From contig JAIXWF010000014.1 of NCBI GenBank assembly GCA_027482185.1, positions 1 to 64,000 on the forward strand: a stretch of DNA of 64,000 nucleotides, given 5' to 3'. The DNA comes from Opitutaceae bacterium. GTDB taxonomy: Bacteria > Verrucomicrobiota > Verrucomicrobiia > Opitutales > Opitutaceae. Below, one piece after another: positions 8,401-15,923 of the stretch. Position 1 is the stretch's first letter, and the number at the start of each line of letters is the position of its first letter. A model generated the notes under the pieces. That model did not search any database, had not been told where the DNA came from, and saw only the letters and a list, made by a program, of their open reading frames with translations. A program made the translations under genes and the position numbers.

Positions 8401-9399
8401 GAGCTGAATTCCCGCGGCAGCGAGGTGGGCACCCTCGGCAACCGCTACCTCGACATGGAAGGCATCCCGGACGGCAGCAACCGCATCCAGGTTTCGTCGT
8501 TCCGCTATTTCGCCACCGAGATCGCCCGGGGCCGGTTCGCCGCGCAAGGCATTGCCAACCCCACGGCCGCCCAGCTCGATCCCGCCGTGGCCGCGCTCAT
8601 GGGCATCTCCAACGAAATGTACAATCGCATGGTCTATTCCGGTGCGAGCCAGCCGCGCACCGTCGGCACCACCAACGTCAGCTCGAAGGGCTTCGAACTC
8701 GAGGCCACCTACAATCCCACGCGCAACTGGCGGATGAAGTTCACCGGCGCCCAGACCCGCGCCCAGGACGATTCCGTATCCCCGGAGATCTTCGATTGGT
8801 GGCAGGCCCGCCTCCCGGTTTGGACGAGCCTCCGGGCCGACGTTGTCCCCGGCGACGGCAAGGGCCGGCTCTGGTGGGATACGCTGCCCGGCGACTACTT
8901 TCCCGGCGGCGAAAACCGCACGCCCCAGACCCGCTGGCTGGTGGACCAGTACGGTGCCTACTTGGCGGCGACCACCAATGTCGGCCGCCCCCGCACCCAG
9001 ATCCGCGAGTTTCGCTTCACCGGCATCACCAACTACGAGTTCACCGAGGGCCGGTTGAAGAACTTCAGCTTCGGCGGCGCGGTGCGCTGGGAAAGCAAAG
9101 CCTCGATCGGATTCCTCGCCGGTGCGCCGGAGACGAGCGGAGTCTACCAAGGTGCCGTGCTCTTCCTCGACACCCGGAAGCCCGTTTGGGACAAGGCCCG
9201 CGCCTACGTGGATCTTTCGGCCGGCTACCGCTTCAAGCTTTTCGGCGACAAGGTGCGCACCAAGGTCCAGCTCAACGTGAAGAACGCCCACGAGGACGGT
9301 CGCCTCCAGCCCATCGCGATCAATCCCGACGGCCGGCCCTACGCCTACCGCATCATCGATCCGCGCCAGTTCATCTTGAGCGCGTCGTTCGAGCTCTAG
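5476..9399 (+). CDS. TonB-dependent receptor with N-terminal STN signalling domain and internal second signal-like peptide
   Basis: The 1307-residue outer-membrane receptor begins with a signal peptide (residues ~1-52). An STN domain follows (~57-135; FDLPRGDAATTLRQFA, TNPVRGEFTPREALERML), then a Ser/Thr-rich linker, the MLSPFQV stretch, a plug (TVVTKQQMQDLALLDINDVF, EVSRGPNSNLFGLGAAAGTV) and a large beta-barrel ending in an aromatic/hydrophobic strand (FILSASFEL). The linker carries a second typical signal-like segment, KSPRTLLAALFSVLLAPHLG, directly after an in-frame GTG at 5971. A 1142-residue receptor starting there would have its own export signal. The reading frame is continuous, so this looks like a fusion of an STN protein with a receptor, or two alternative starts. 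The STN domain and the FecI/FecR genes upstream indicate substrate-induced regulation. The substrate is not evident. Confidence 0.9.
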   Translation: MRKLFSRRLNGILGASVAGIVALLRFTPSFPAAPVVLASCSVLAAAAPLGAATVETKRSFDLPRGDAATTLRQFAAASGRSLVFVTDKVRGETTNPVRGEFTPREALERMLAGSALEAAQDAATGALVVSRKRTAEGMTRAGEVGRTSDSSASPSSDSRSTPQTTVAKSPRTLLAALFSVLLAPHLGAQATAPAGAKPPAAEETVMLSPFQVASDADRGYQALNTLSGTRLNSKLEDLGASITVVTKQQMQDLALLDINDVFRYEASTEGTDNFTQFVRDRTGGIGDQVQSAPQQSNRIRGLGASGTSGLGVNTAFGNFATNNAIPFDPYNIAAIEVSRGPNSNLFGLGAAAGTVNVVPSQANPNRRVYSADLRFDSYGGHRESLNINMPILPGKLALRVAGVNESKGFVRKPSSERIHREFATVLARPFKNTTVRATAERYRNDYRRPNAITPRDTTAEWKAGGSPTWDPTTQMVTFANGTRTGPFPSDTGAAITVAPGVTTAPSAFPAGLIGGYNGFYARPVVLVDDNRIQAFTITRTNNPVTGTALPTNPFTGGNSTLRYLQSGTDIMRRFSLLGAQGLPLYIVPGTTDQSVYDWTSHNFVAPNHGTDRARTYSSEIEQIIVGNPTHLLAARIGGFQQKFAKDDYNLVNTLESVIYVDVNEKRLDGTPNPYFKRPYVQASAPSARYAPNDVSILTADLAYQLTPTNLPKWLRWVGQQRIGAHAEQNFTDAQSFQRAARAIDTNKAWINPNAPLNLSGAQIPAQRWYVGDNQGQNVDYGSPATDNTNGTYPLTWFNNRTGTWIDDPVTMRELTNSGQGARTRTEVRTFNVTAQSFFLNNRLVTTVGWRRDRQRVRTGASVFANPTTGLPDESNLNLFGPLVNFFPAAGGGPISRVGWEEQAGDTKTYGAVVKALRWLNFHVNKSDSFAPQPVLTRVDRIGNVPNPHGYATEWGASFTALQGKLSVRVNRFQTKELNSRGSEVGTLGNRYLDMEGIPDGSNRIQVSSFRYFATEIARGRFAAQGIANPTAAQLDPAVAALMGISNEMYNRMVYSGASQPRTVGTTNVSSKGFELEATYNPTRNWRMKFTGAQTRAQDDSVSPEIFDWWQARLPVWTSLRADVVPGDGKGRLWWDTLPGDYFPGGENRTPQTRWLVDQYGAYLAATTNVGRPRTQIREFRFTGITNYEFTEGRLKNFSFGGAVRWESKASIGFLAGAPETSGVYQGAVLFLDTRKPVWDKARAYVDLSAGYRFKLFGDKVRTKVQLNVKNAHEDGRLQPIAINPDGRPYAYRIIDPRQFILSASFEL

Positions 9400-9563
9400 G
9401 ACCGATCGGCGTCGGTGGCGGGCCTTGCGCCGCGGCCCGCTCCCGGCGCGGGCCGGGCTTCGGTTTGGGTCCTTGTCCGCCCGCCCGACGCCATCACGAT
9501 GGGCGGGTGCTCCGCGTCCCTCGTCCGCTGCCGGACGTCCCCGCCTGCGAATCCGTTCCCGAC

Positions 9564-11672
9564 ATGATTGCTCCCCGCGCCGCCCTGCGTACGTCCGTCC
9601 TGCTGATTGCTAGCCTCGCCGCTCCGATTCGCGGCGCCGTCCCTGTCGATCTCACCGGTCTCGCTCCGGCCGGCGAAATCCGCGTTCTGCACGATCCCGA
9701 CAAAGACCTCGTCACGTTGGAGTGGCCCGCTTCCGAATCCGCCGCGGGTCCGCGCGCCTCGCTCACGGTCAACCTGGCCAAGGACAAACCGCTCCTCTCC
9801 CGCCTCGCCTGGCAGTCCGCGCCCGCCGCCGCTCCGGCCATCATCGCGGAGAACCTCGCGCCGCTCACGGTCCTCACCGTCGGCCACCGCGACCTCGCGC
9901 GCAACGGTTGGACGGTCTTCTTCGACAAAGTCCATACGCGTCCCTCGCAGCGCCATCCCGTCCGCCTCGCGCCCGCGGCTGCGAAGGTCGCTTCGACCGC
10001 CACTCGCGCCCACGTCGTCATCACGGGCCTCTCGGCCGAAACGTTCGCGGGCCGCTACGAACTCACGGTTTTCGCCGGCAGCCCGCTCGTTCTTGCCGAG
10101 GCCGTGCTCTCCACCCCGCAAAACAACCGCGCCATCCTCTACGACGCCGGTCTCGTCAGCCCGCCCGGCCGCGTCACCGGCTACTCGTGGATCGATCCGC
10201 GCCTGGGGCCGCAAGCCGCCCCGGTCGATACTCCCGCCGGCGTCCGCGCTGCCCGCTACCGCGTCGCCGCGCTCGAATTTCCCGGAGGCAACGTCACCGT
10301 TTTTCCGCCGCCGCACCGCTACCTCTATCCCTTGGATTTCGCCGACAACTTCGGCTTCAACTGGCTCGGCCGCCACTACGACTCCTCCGCCCCCGGCGAC
10401 GGCGTCGGCATCCGCCAGCCGCCCACCGGTGACAACCGCTTCGTCCCCTGGGTCAACGCCCCGCCCGGCACCGAGCAACGCCTGCCCGTGTTCTACCGCT
10501 TCGGTCCCGCTGCCGGCACCGCCGAAATCGACGCGGTCGCCGCCTACACGCGCCGCGACTGTTTCGCCCCGCTCCCCGGCTACAAAACGTTTTCGAGCCA
10601 CTACCACGTCGAGCACACGTTGGACCTGCTGGCGCGCCGGAAAGCCGCCGGCCACGCCGCGGTCCCCGCCGACCTCCGCGAGCCCGGTTTCGTCCGCGCT
10701 TTCCGCGCCGCCGGCATCGACATCGTGCATCTGGCGGAATTCCACAACAGCCAGACCCCCAAACTCGCGACCGAACCGCGCCTCGCCCAGCTCCGGCTCC
10801 TGCACGCCGAGTGCGCCCGTCTTTCCGACGGGAATTTTCTCCTGCTCCCGGGCGAGGAACCCAACGTCCATCTCGGCGGCCATTGGATCAGTTTCTTCCC
10901 CAAGCCCGTCCTCTGGGTGCTGAATCGCCCCGCCGGCCAGCCCTTCGTCGAGACCAACGCCGCCGGCGAATCGATTTACCACGTCGGCAGCCCCGCCGAC
11001 ATCCTCGCCCTCATGCAGCGCGAGCAGGGTCTCATGTGGGCCGCCCACGCCCGCATCAAGAGCTCGATCGGCTTCCCGGACAACTATCGCGACACCCCGT
11101 TTTTCCGCTCGCCGCACTACCTCGGGGCGGCGTGGAAAGCCATGCCCGCCGACTATTCCCGCGATACGCTCGGCTGGCGCGTGCTCGATCTTCTCGACGA
11201 CATGAACAACTGGGGCGCCGACAAACGCGTCCTCGGCGAGGTCGACGTTTTCAAGGTCGAGCCGCACTCCGAGCTCTACGGCCACCTCAACGTCAACTAC
11301 CTGAAACTCGACCGCCTGCCCCGCTTCGCCGACGGTTGGCAACCCGTGCTCGACGTCCTTCGGCGCGGCGAATTTTTCGTCACCACCGGCGAAGTTCTCG
11401 CCGCCGACACCGCCCTGGTGCGCGGCGACGGCGCCGCGCCCCGCCTCGCCGCCCAACTCACGTGGACTCTCCCGCTGGCCTTTGCCGAAATCGTCGCCGG
11501 CGACGGCACGACGACCTTCCGGCGCCGCATCGATCTTTCCGATACGCGCGCCTTCGGCACCCGGGCATTCTCGGGCCTGCTGCCCGACGCCCCCGGCCTC
11601 TGCTGGGCCCGCCTCGCGGTCTGGGACGTCGCCGGCAACGGCGCATTCTCGCAGCCGATTCCCCTCCCGTAG
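9564..11672 (+). CDS. Secreted PHP/CehA-like metallohydrolase-type protein
   Basis: The 702-residue protein has a signal peptide (~1-24) and an N-terminal beta-rich region. A second half carries His-rich motifs reminiscent of PHP/amidohydrolase-like CehA-McbA proteins: SSHYHVEHTLDLL near residue 345, DIVHLAEFHNS near 385, GEEPNVHLGGHW near 430 and WAAHARIKSS near 490. These could form a metal site. The ATG at 9564 gives the signal peptide directly. It lies 164 bp after the TonB receptor on the same strand and may process the imported ligand or its precursor. The family call is tentative. No exact homologue name is recognised. Confidence 0.6.
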   Translation: MIAPRAALRTSVLLIASLAAPIRGAVPVDLTGLAPAGEIRVLHDPDKDLVTLEWPASESAAGPRASLTVNLAKDKPLLSRLAWQSAPAAAPAIIAENLAPLTVLTVGHRDLARNGWTVFFDKVHTRPSQRHPVRLAPAAAKVASTATRAHVVITGLSAETFAGRYELTVFAGSPLVLAEAVLSTPQNNRAILYDAGLVSPPGRVTGYSWIDPRLGPQAAPVDTPAGVRAARYRVAALEFPGGNVTVFPPPHRYLYPLDFADNFGFNWLGRHYDSSAPGDGVGIRQPPTGDNRFVPWVNAPPGTEQRLPVFYRFGPAAGTAEIDAVAAYTRRDCFAPLPGYKTFSSHYHVEHTLDLLARRKAAGHAAVPADLREPGFVRAFRAAGIDIVHLAEFHNSQTPKLATEPRLAQLRLLHAECARLSDGNFLLLPGEEPNVHLGGHWISFFPKPVLWVLNRPAGQPFVETNAAGESIYHVGSPADILALMQREQGLMWAAHARIKSSIGFPDNYRDTPFFRSPHYLGAAWKAMPADYSRDTLGWRVLDLLDDMNNWGADKRVLGEVDVFKVEPHSELYGHLNVNYLKLDRLPRFADGWQPVLDVLRRGEFFVTTGEVLAADTALVRGDGAAPRLAAQLTWTLPLAFAEIVAGDGTTTFRRRIDLSDTRAFGTRAFSGLLPDAPGLCWARLAVWDVAGNGAFSQPIPLP

Positions 11673-11710
11673 TCGTAGTATCTGATCCGTACGCCGACCT
11701 TTCTTCGCGC

Positions 11711-11835
11711 GGTCAACCGGAGAGGGTCAGTCCGCCGAACGCTGCGTGCGTCGCGAGAAGGGGGCGTGACGTGCTCCCGGGTGCCCAATTCTTGAGTGTC
11801 GCCGCGATTCGCCTGCGGGGCGCGGCCTACTGTCC
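11711..11835. repeat. Degenerate interspersed repeat, copy D
   Basis: The segment resembles the internal part of copies A-C: caaccggagagggtcag, ccgccgaacgct, cgcgagaaggg, cccgggtgcccaa, cttgag. It has many substitutions and a few small gaps, so it looks like an older copy than the three near the left edge. Confidence 0.6.
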
Positions 11836-11988
11836 TGGGCTACCCGCCCCGGCGAGCCTCGTTCGTCGGGTACCAGCGATCGGAAGACCGAACCCTTCTG
11901 ACGGGCTCTCTTATCCACTATAAGCGACGCCGATGCAGATAGAATTCCTTGTTGTACACCAAAATTTCCCGGCCAGATATTCTACGGC

Positions 11989-12372
11989 ATGAGCCGGAAG
12001 AAAGGATCAAAGCGCAACTCGGGCAGGAAATCGGACGGCAAGAATTCGCCGCATCGGCCCAGTTCGAACGACCTTGTTGCCAAGGCTCGAAAGACCCAAA
12101 CCCACCAGTTCCGAACGCAAGTGGGGCAACCGGCTAGCACCAGTTTATCAGGCTGCACGATTGTGAGTCTGTCTCTCTTCAGCGGTAACACGATAAACCT
12201 CCTGCCATCCGAAAATTCACCCGGCCACGCCAGCGAATTGCCGATTCGGCGTCTGGCTGCGGGACTTGTAGTCATCCTGGCTGTACTCTTTTCGGTATTC
12301 GGATGGAGCCAAGGTTCAGTTGCGCAGCCTTCGCCGCCACCGCCAACCCAAGTAAGCGCGACGTTGCCGTAA
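11989..12372 (+). CDS. Hypothetical small membrane protein
   Basis: A possible 127-residue protein with a very basic N terminus (MSRKKGSKRNSGRKSDGK), a Ser/Thr-rich middle, one predicted membrane helix (RRLAAGLVVILAVLFSVFGW, about residues 85-104) and a Pro-rich tail. Codon use is unlike the neighbours: many A/T third positions and few of the GC-ending codons that dominate elsewhere. My hand count gives about 54% G+C over 11941-12240. It may be a recently acquired gene or a decayed remnant. The opposite strand is also open for 97 codons, which weakens the call. No family is recognised. Confidence 0.35.
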   Translation: MSRKKGSKRNSGRKSDGKNSPHRPSSNDLVAKARKTQTHQFRTQVGQPASTSLSGCTIVSLSLFSGNTINLLPSENSPGHASELPIRRLAAGLVVILAVLFSVFGWSQGSVAQPSPPPPTQVSATLP

Positions 12373-12554
12373 CAGCTTCATCCCGGGCGAACTCAGCGGG
12401 TTCCGTCGTCGAGTAAGGTAGTGCGATCCCTTCGCAGCCGGGACCGCGCATTTCTGGCGGTCCCATCAGCGCCGGTTTATTCCGCGGGCGGCGCCGCGCA
12501 GGGTTGATCTCCGCCGCGCGGGCGTTTCGCTGGCATCGCTTTCTTTCGCACCCC

Positions 12555-15500
12555 ATGAGCCGCCGTTTCCTTTTTGCCGGTCTGGCCGCGCTGCCCGCCG
12601 CCGCCGTCATCGTCCAGGTCTTCGCCGCCCAGCCCACGCCGCGCGCCGCCGCGAAGCTTTCCTTCAACGAGGCCGTCCAGCCGATCCTTGCCGACAACTG
12701 CTACTCCTGCCACGGCATCGACGCCGGCTCCCGCAAGGCCGAGCTGCGCCTCGACCGTTTCGAGTTCGCGACCGCGAAGCGCAAGGACGGCGGCCCCGCC
12801 ATCGTTCCCGGCAAGCCCGACGCCAGCCCGCTCATCCAACGGCTCGAATCCAAGGACGAGAAGAAGATCATGCCTCCGCCGGAGTCCCACAAGACCCTCA
12901 AGCCCGAGCAGATCGCGCTGCTCCGCCGCTGGGTCGCCGAGGGCGCCGAGTACGAGGAACATTGGGCCTTCATCCCGCCGCGGCGCCCGCCGGTACCGGG
13001 GTCGAGCGCTCAGCCTTCAGCTCTCAGCTCCCAGCTTCCGCCTCATCCCGTCGACGCCTTCATTCGCGCGCGCCTCGCCCGCGAGGGCCTCGCGCCCGCC
13101 CCCGAGGCCGACCGCCGCACCTTGATCCGGCGCGCCGCCCTCGATCTCACCGGCGTCATCCCGACCGCGGAGGAAACGGAGGCCTTTGTCGCGGACCGCG
13201 CGCCCGATGCCTACGAGAAACTCGTCGATCGCCTGCTCGCAGATCCGCGTTTCGGCGAACACCGCGCGCGCTACTGGCTCGATTACGCGCGCTACGCCGA
13301 CACGCACGGTATCCACTTCGACAACTACCGCTCGATCTGGCCGTACCGCGACTACGTCATCCGCGCCTTCAATGCCAACAAGCGCTTCGACACCTTCGTC
13401 CGCGAACAGCTCGCCGGCGATTTGCTGCCCGCGAAGACCTTCGACGAGTTGGCCGCGACCGGCTTCGTGCGCTGCAACCCCACGACCAACGAGGGCGGCA
13501 CGATCACCGAGGAAGTGCAGGTCAACCAGACCCGCGACCGCGTCGAGGCCTTCGGCGCCACCTTCCTCGGGCTCACCACCGGCTGCGCCGCGTGCCACGA
13601 CCACAAATTCGATCCGCTCTCGATGCGCGACCACTACGGGCTCGCCGCCTTCCTCGGCAACACGCTCGAGAAACCGTGGGACCTCAACATCGCCGACCCC
13701 GCGCCCGTGCTGCGTCTGCCGAAACCGGAAATGCAGCCTGCGGCCGAATTCGTCCTGCAGCAACGCGCCCCGCTGCAGCAGAAACTCGCCGACCGCCGCG
13801 CCCGGGCCCGCGAGCTCGTCGCCGCGTGGATCGCCGCCGGCAACCAGCCGCAGCCTGTGCCGCCCACGGCGTTGGAACTGCGGCTGCGCCTCGACGAAGG
13901 GAAGGGCGACGTCGTCCGCAACACCGCGCCCAAGGCCAAGGTGAAGGAGTTCAAGGCCGACACGAATCCGTTGATCTGGGGCGAAAGCACCTGGGCCTGG
14001 CCGTCGATGCGCATGGACATCCTCTCGCGCCTCAATCTCGGCGACCACGGCGACGTCGACGCCGGCGACAAATTCTCCGTCGGCGGTTGGATCAACCTCC
14101 GCGCCAAGCCCGGCGGGGGCGTCCGCACCGGCACGGGCAACGGCACGCTCTTCGCGCGCATGGGCGACGAAAACCGCCGCCACGGCGCCGGCTGGGACAT
14201 TGCCCAGGAGGGATTGCTGATTGTCGCGACGTTGACGCCGGACGAATTGCCGGCCGGCGAAGTAGAAAAGAAGGCGACGACCCGGAACCCGACCGCCAAA
14301 CGCGGTCTCCAGGTCGCGACCAAGCCCGGCGCGATCACGCGCGACGAATGGGTGCACGTGTTCGTGACGTACGACGGTTCGCGCCGCGCCGCCGGCCTGA
14401 AGATTTTCCTCAACGGCAAGCCGGCCGAGACGGACATCAAGCTCGACGCGCTCGGGCCCAAGGAATCGATCCGCACCGACGCCGCGTTCCACCTCGGGCG
14501 CCGCGACGATTACAATCCGATGCGCGAAACGCGTTTCCAGGACATCCGTTTCTACAAACGCCAATTGCCGCCGGCCGAAGTCGCGCGCCTGCCCCACGAG
14601 GACCTCGCCGCCGAAATTGTCGCGCGCCAATCGGATCCCGCGAAGTGGACCACCGACGAAGCCTTCATCGCCGCCGACCGCTTCTTCCTCGGGGAAAAGG
14701 ACGCGGAAGCGATGGCGCTGGCGGCGGCCGTGGCCGCGCACGACGCCGCGTTCGAGGCGCTGACCAAGGACGGCACCGCGACCTTGATCGCATTGGAACG
14801 AAGCACGCCGGCCTTCGCCGACATCCTCAAGCGCGGCGACTACTTCGCGCGGCAGGAACGCGTGGAGCCGACGGTACCGCATTTTCTCAACCCGCTCCCC
14901 GCCGGCGCGCCGCGCAACCGTCTCGGCCTCGCGGCCTGGCTGCTCGATCCGGCGCAGCCGCTCATGGCCCGTGTGACCGTGAACCGTATGTGGCAGGAAG
15001 TCTTTGGCCGCGGCCTCGTCGAGAGCGCCGGCGACTTCGGCATCATGGGCGACCGGCCGTCGCATCCCGAGCTGCTCGACTGGCTGGCGGTCGAGTTCCG
15101 CGAGAGCGGCTGGGACGTGAAGCGGTTCTACCGCCTGCTCGTCACCTCCGCGACCTACCGCCAGAGCGCGGTCGCGACCCCGGCGTTGTTGGCGCGGGAC
15201 GGCCCCAACAAATTCCTCGGCCGCGGCCCGCGTTTCCGGATGGACGCCGAGATGCTCCGCGACAGCGCGCTCGCCGCCGCGGGCCTGCTTGTGCCTAAGC
15301 TCGGCGGCCCCTCGGTGAAACCGTACCAGCCGCCCGGGATCTGGGAGGAAGTCGCGATGCCGGAATCGAACACCCGCACCTATGTCCCCGACAAAGGCGA
15401 GGGCTTGTATCGGCGCAGCGTGTACACGTTCTGGAAACGCGCCTCGGCGCCGGCGAGCCTCGAGACTTTCGACGCGACCTCGCGCGAGACCGTCTGCACC

Positions 15501-15860
15501 CGCCGCGCCCGCAGCAACACGCCGCTGCAGGCCTTCGTGACCATGAACGACCCGCAATGGGTCGAGGCCGCGCGCAAACTCGCCGAACGCGCGCTGCGCG
15601 CCGCCCCCGGCGCGGCGGCGCGGTTCGATTTCCTCGCGCGCACCACACTCGGTCGGCCGCTGGCCGCGCCGGAGCGGCAGGCCCTCGAGCGCACGGCGCA
15701 GGTCTTCCGCGCCAAGTACGCCGCCGCCGAAACGGAGGCGAAGGCGTTGCTCGCGATCGGCGAATCGCCCGCGGACCCGGCCTTGCCGGCGGCCGAGTTG
15801 GCCGCGTGGACAATGGTCGCCAGCCAATTCCTCAACCTCGACGAATTCCTGACCAAATAA
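12555..15860 (+). CDS. DUF1549/DUF1553 cytochrome protein with LamG-like domain
   Basis: The 1101-residue secreted protein has a signal peptide (~1-25) and a PSCyt1 haem site (CYSCHG at residue 49). A DUF1549 region follows, with a second haem-type site (CAACHDHK at ~344). It also has a concanavalin/LamG-like domain (~440-690, with EWVHVFVTYDGS and KIFLNGKPAE) and a DUF1553 region (~775-1080, with NRMWQEVFGRGLVESAGDFG, TSATYRQSA and RRSVYTFWKR). The ATG at 12555 is chosen because the signal peptide follows directly. Such proteins are abundant in Planctomycetes and Verrucomicrobia and are thought to act with DUF1501 partners on complex glycans or in periplasmic electron transfer. The function is not established. 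A short heptamer array lies in frame after residue 150. The next gene is a DUF1501 protein 63 bp downstream, so an operon is likely. Confidence 0.9.
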   Translation: MSRRFLFAGLAALPAAAVIVQVFAAQPTPRAAAKLSFNEAVQPILADNCYSCHGIDAGSRKAELRLDRFEFATAKRKDGGPAIVPGKPDASPLIQRLESKDEKKIMPPPESHKTLKPEQIALLRRWVAEGAEYEEHWAFIPPRRPPVPGSSAQPSALSSQLPPHPVDAFIRARLAREGLAPAPEADRRTLIRRAALDLTGVIPTAEETEAFVADRAPDAYEKLVDRLLADPRFGEHRARYWLDYARYADTHGIHFDNYRSIWPYRDYVIRAFNANKRFDTFVREQLAGDLLPAKTFDELAATGFVRCNPTTNEGGTITEEVQVNQTRDRVEAFGATFLGLTTGCAACHDHKFDPLSMRDHYGLAAFLGNTLEKPWDLNIADPAPVLRLPKPEMQPAAEFVLQQRAPLQQKLADRRARARELVAAWIAAGNQPQPVPPTALELRLRLDEGKGDVVRNTAPKAKVKEFKADTNPLIWGESTWAWPSMRMDILSRLNLGDHGDVDAGDKFSVGGWINLRAKPGGGVRTGTGNGTLFARMGDENRRHGAGWDIAQEGLLIVATLTPDELPAGEVEKKATTRNPTAKRGLQVATKPGAITRDEWVHVFVTYDGSRRAAGLKIFLNGKPAETDIKLDALGPKESIRTDAAFHLGRRDDYNPMRETRFQDIRFYKRQLPPAEVARLPHEDLAAEIVARQSDPAKWTTDEAFIAADRFFLGEKDAEAMALAAAVAAHDAAFEALTKDGTATLIALERSTPAFADILKRGDYFARQERVEPTVPHFLNPLPAGAPRNRLGLAAWLLDPAQPLMARVTVNRMWQEVFGRGLVESAGDFGIMGDRPSHPELLDWLAVEFRESGWDVKRFYRLLVTSATYRQSAVATPALLARDGPNKFLGRGPRFRMDAEMLRDSALAAAGLLVPKLGGPSVKPYQPPGIWEEVAMPESNTRTYVPDKGEGLYRRSVYTFWKRASAPASLETFDATSRETVCTRRARSNTPLQAFVTMNDPQWVEAARKLAERALRAAPGAAARFDFLARTTLGRPLAAPERQALERTAQVFRAKYAAAETEAKALLAIGESPADPALPAAELAAWTMVASQFLNLDEFLTK
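13008..13039. repeat. In-frame heptamer array (CAGCTCT family) in the DUF1549 gene
   Basis: Degenerate 7-bp units (cagcctt, cagctct, cagctcc, cagcttc) encode the linker SAQPSALSSQLPP between the haem domain and DUF1549. The reading frame is kept. Confidence 0.65.
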
Positions 15861-15861
15861 C

Positions 15862-15913
15862 GTAGGGGCGCGCCTCGTGCGCGCCCGCGGGCGTGGCCGA
15901 GCCACGCCCCTAC
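15862..15913. repeat. Palindromic cloverleaf-like intergenic repeat
   Basis: An outer 9-bp stem (gtaggggcg at 15862-15870 with cgcccctac at 15905-15913) encloses two hairpins. One pairs gggcgcgc (15866-15873) with gcgcgccc (15879-15886). The other pairs gggcgtggc (15889-15897) with gccacgccc (15901-15909). The hairpins partly compete with the outer stem. It sits between two co-directional genes and resembles REP-type elements. Confidence 0.75.
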
Positions 15914-15923
15914 CCAAGGCACC

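Noticed and set aside
5980-9291. A 1100-codon minus-strand frame opposite the first TonB receptor
   Set aside because: Shadow of a real receptor gene in GC-rich sequence; no motifs, no start context.
11982-12275. A 97-codon minus-strand frame in the low-GC island
   Set aside because: It is antisense to the plus-strand frame with a clear membrane helix and shows no domain. Either could be spurious; the plus-strand one is marginally better.
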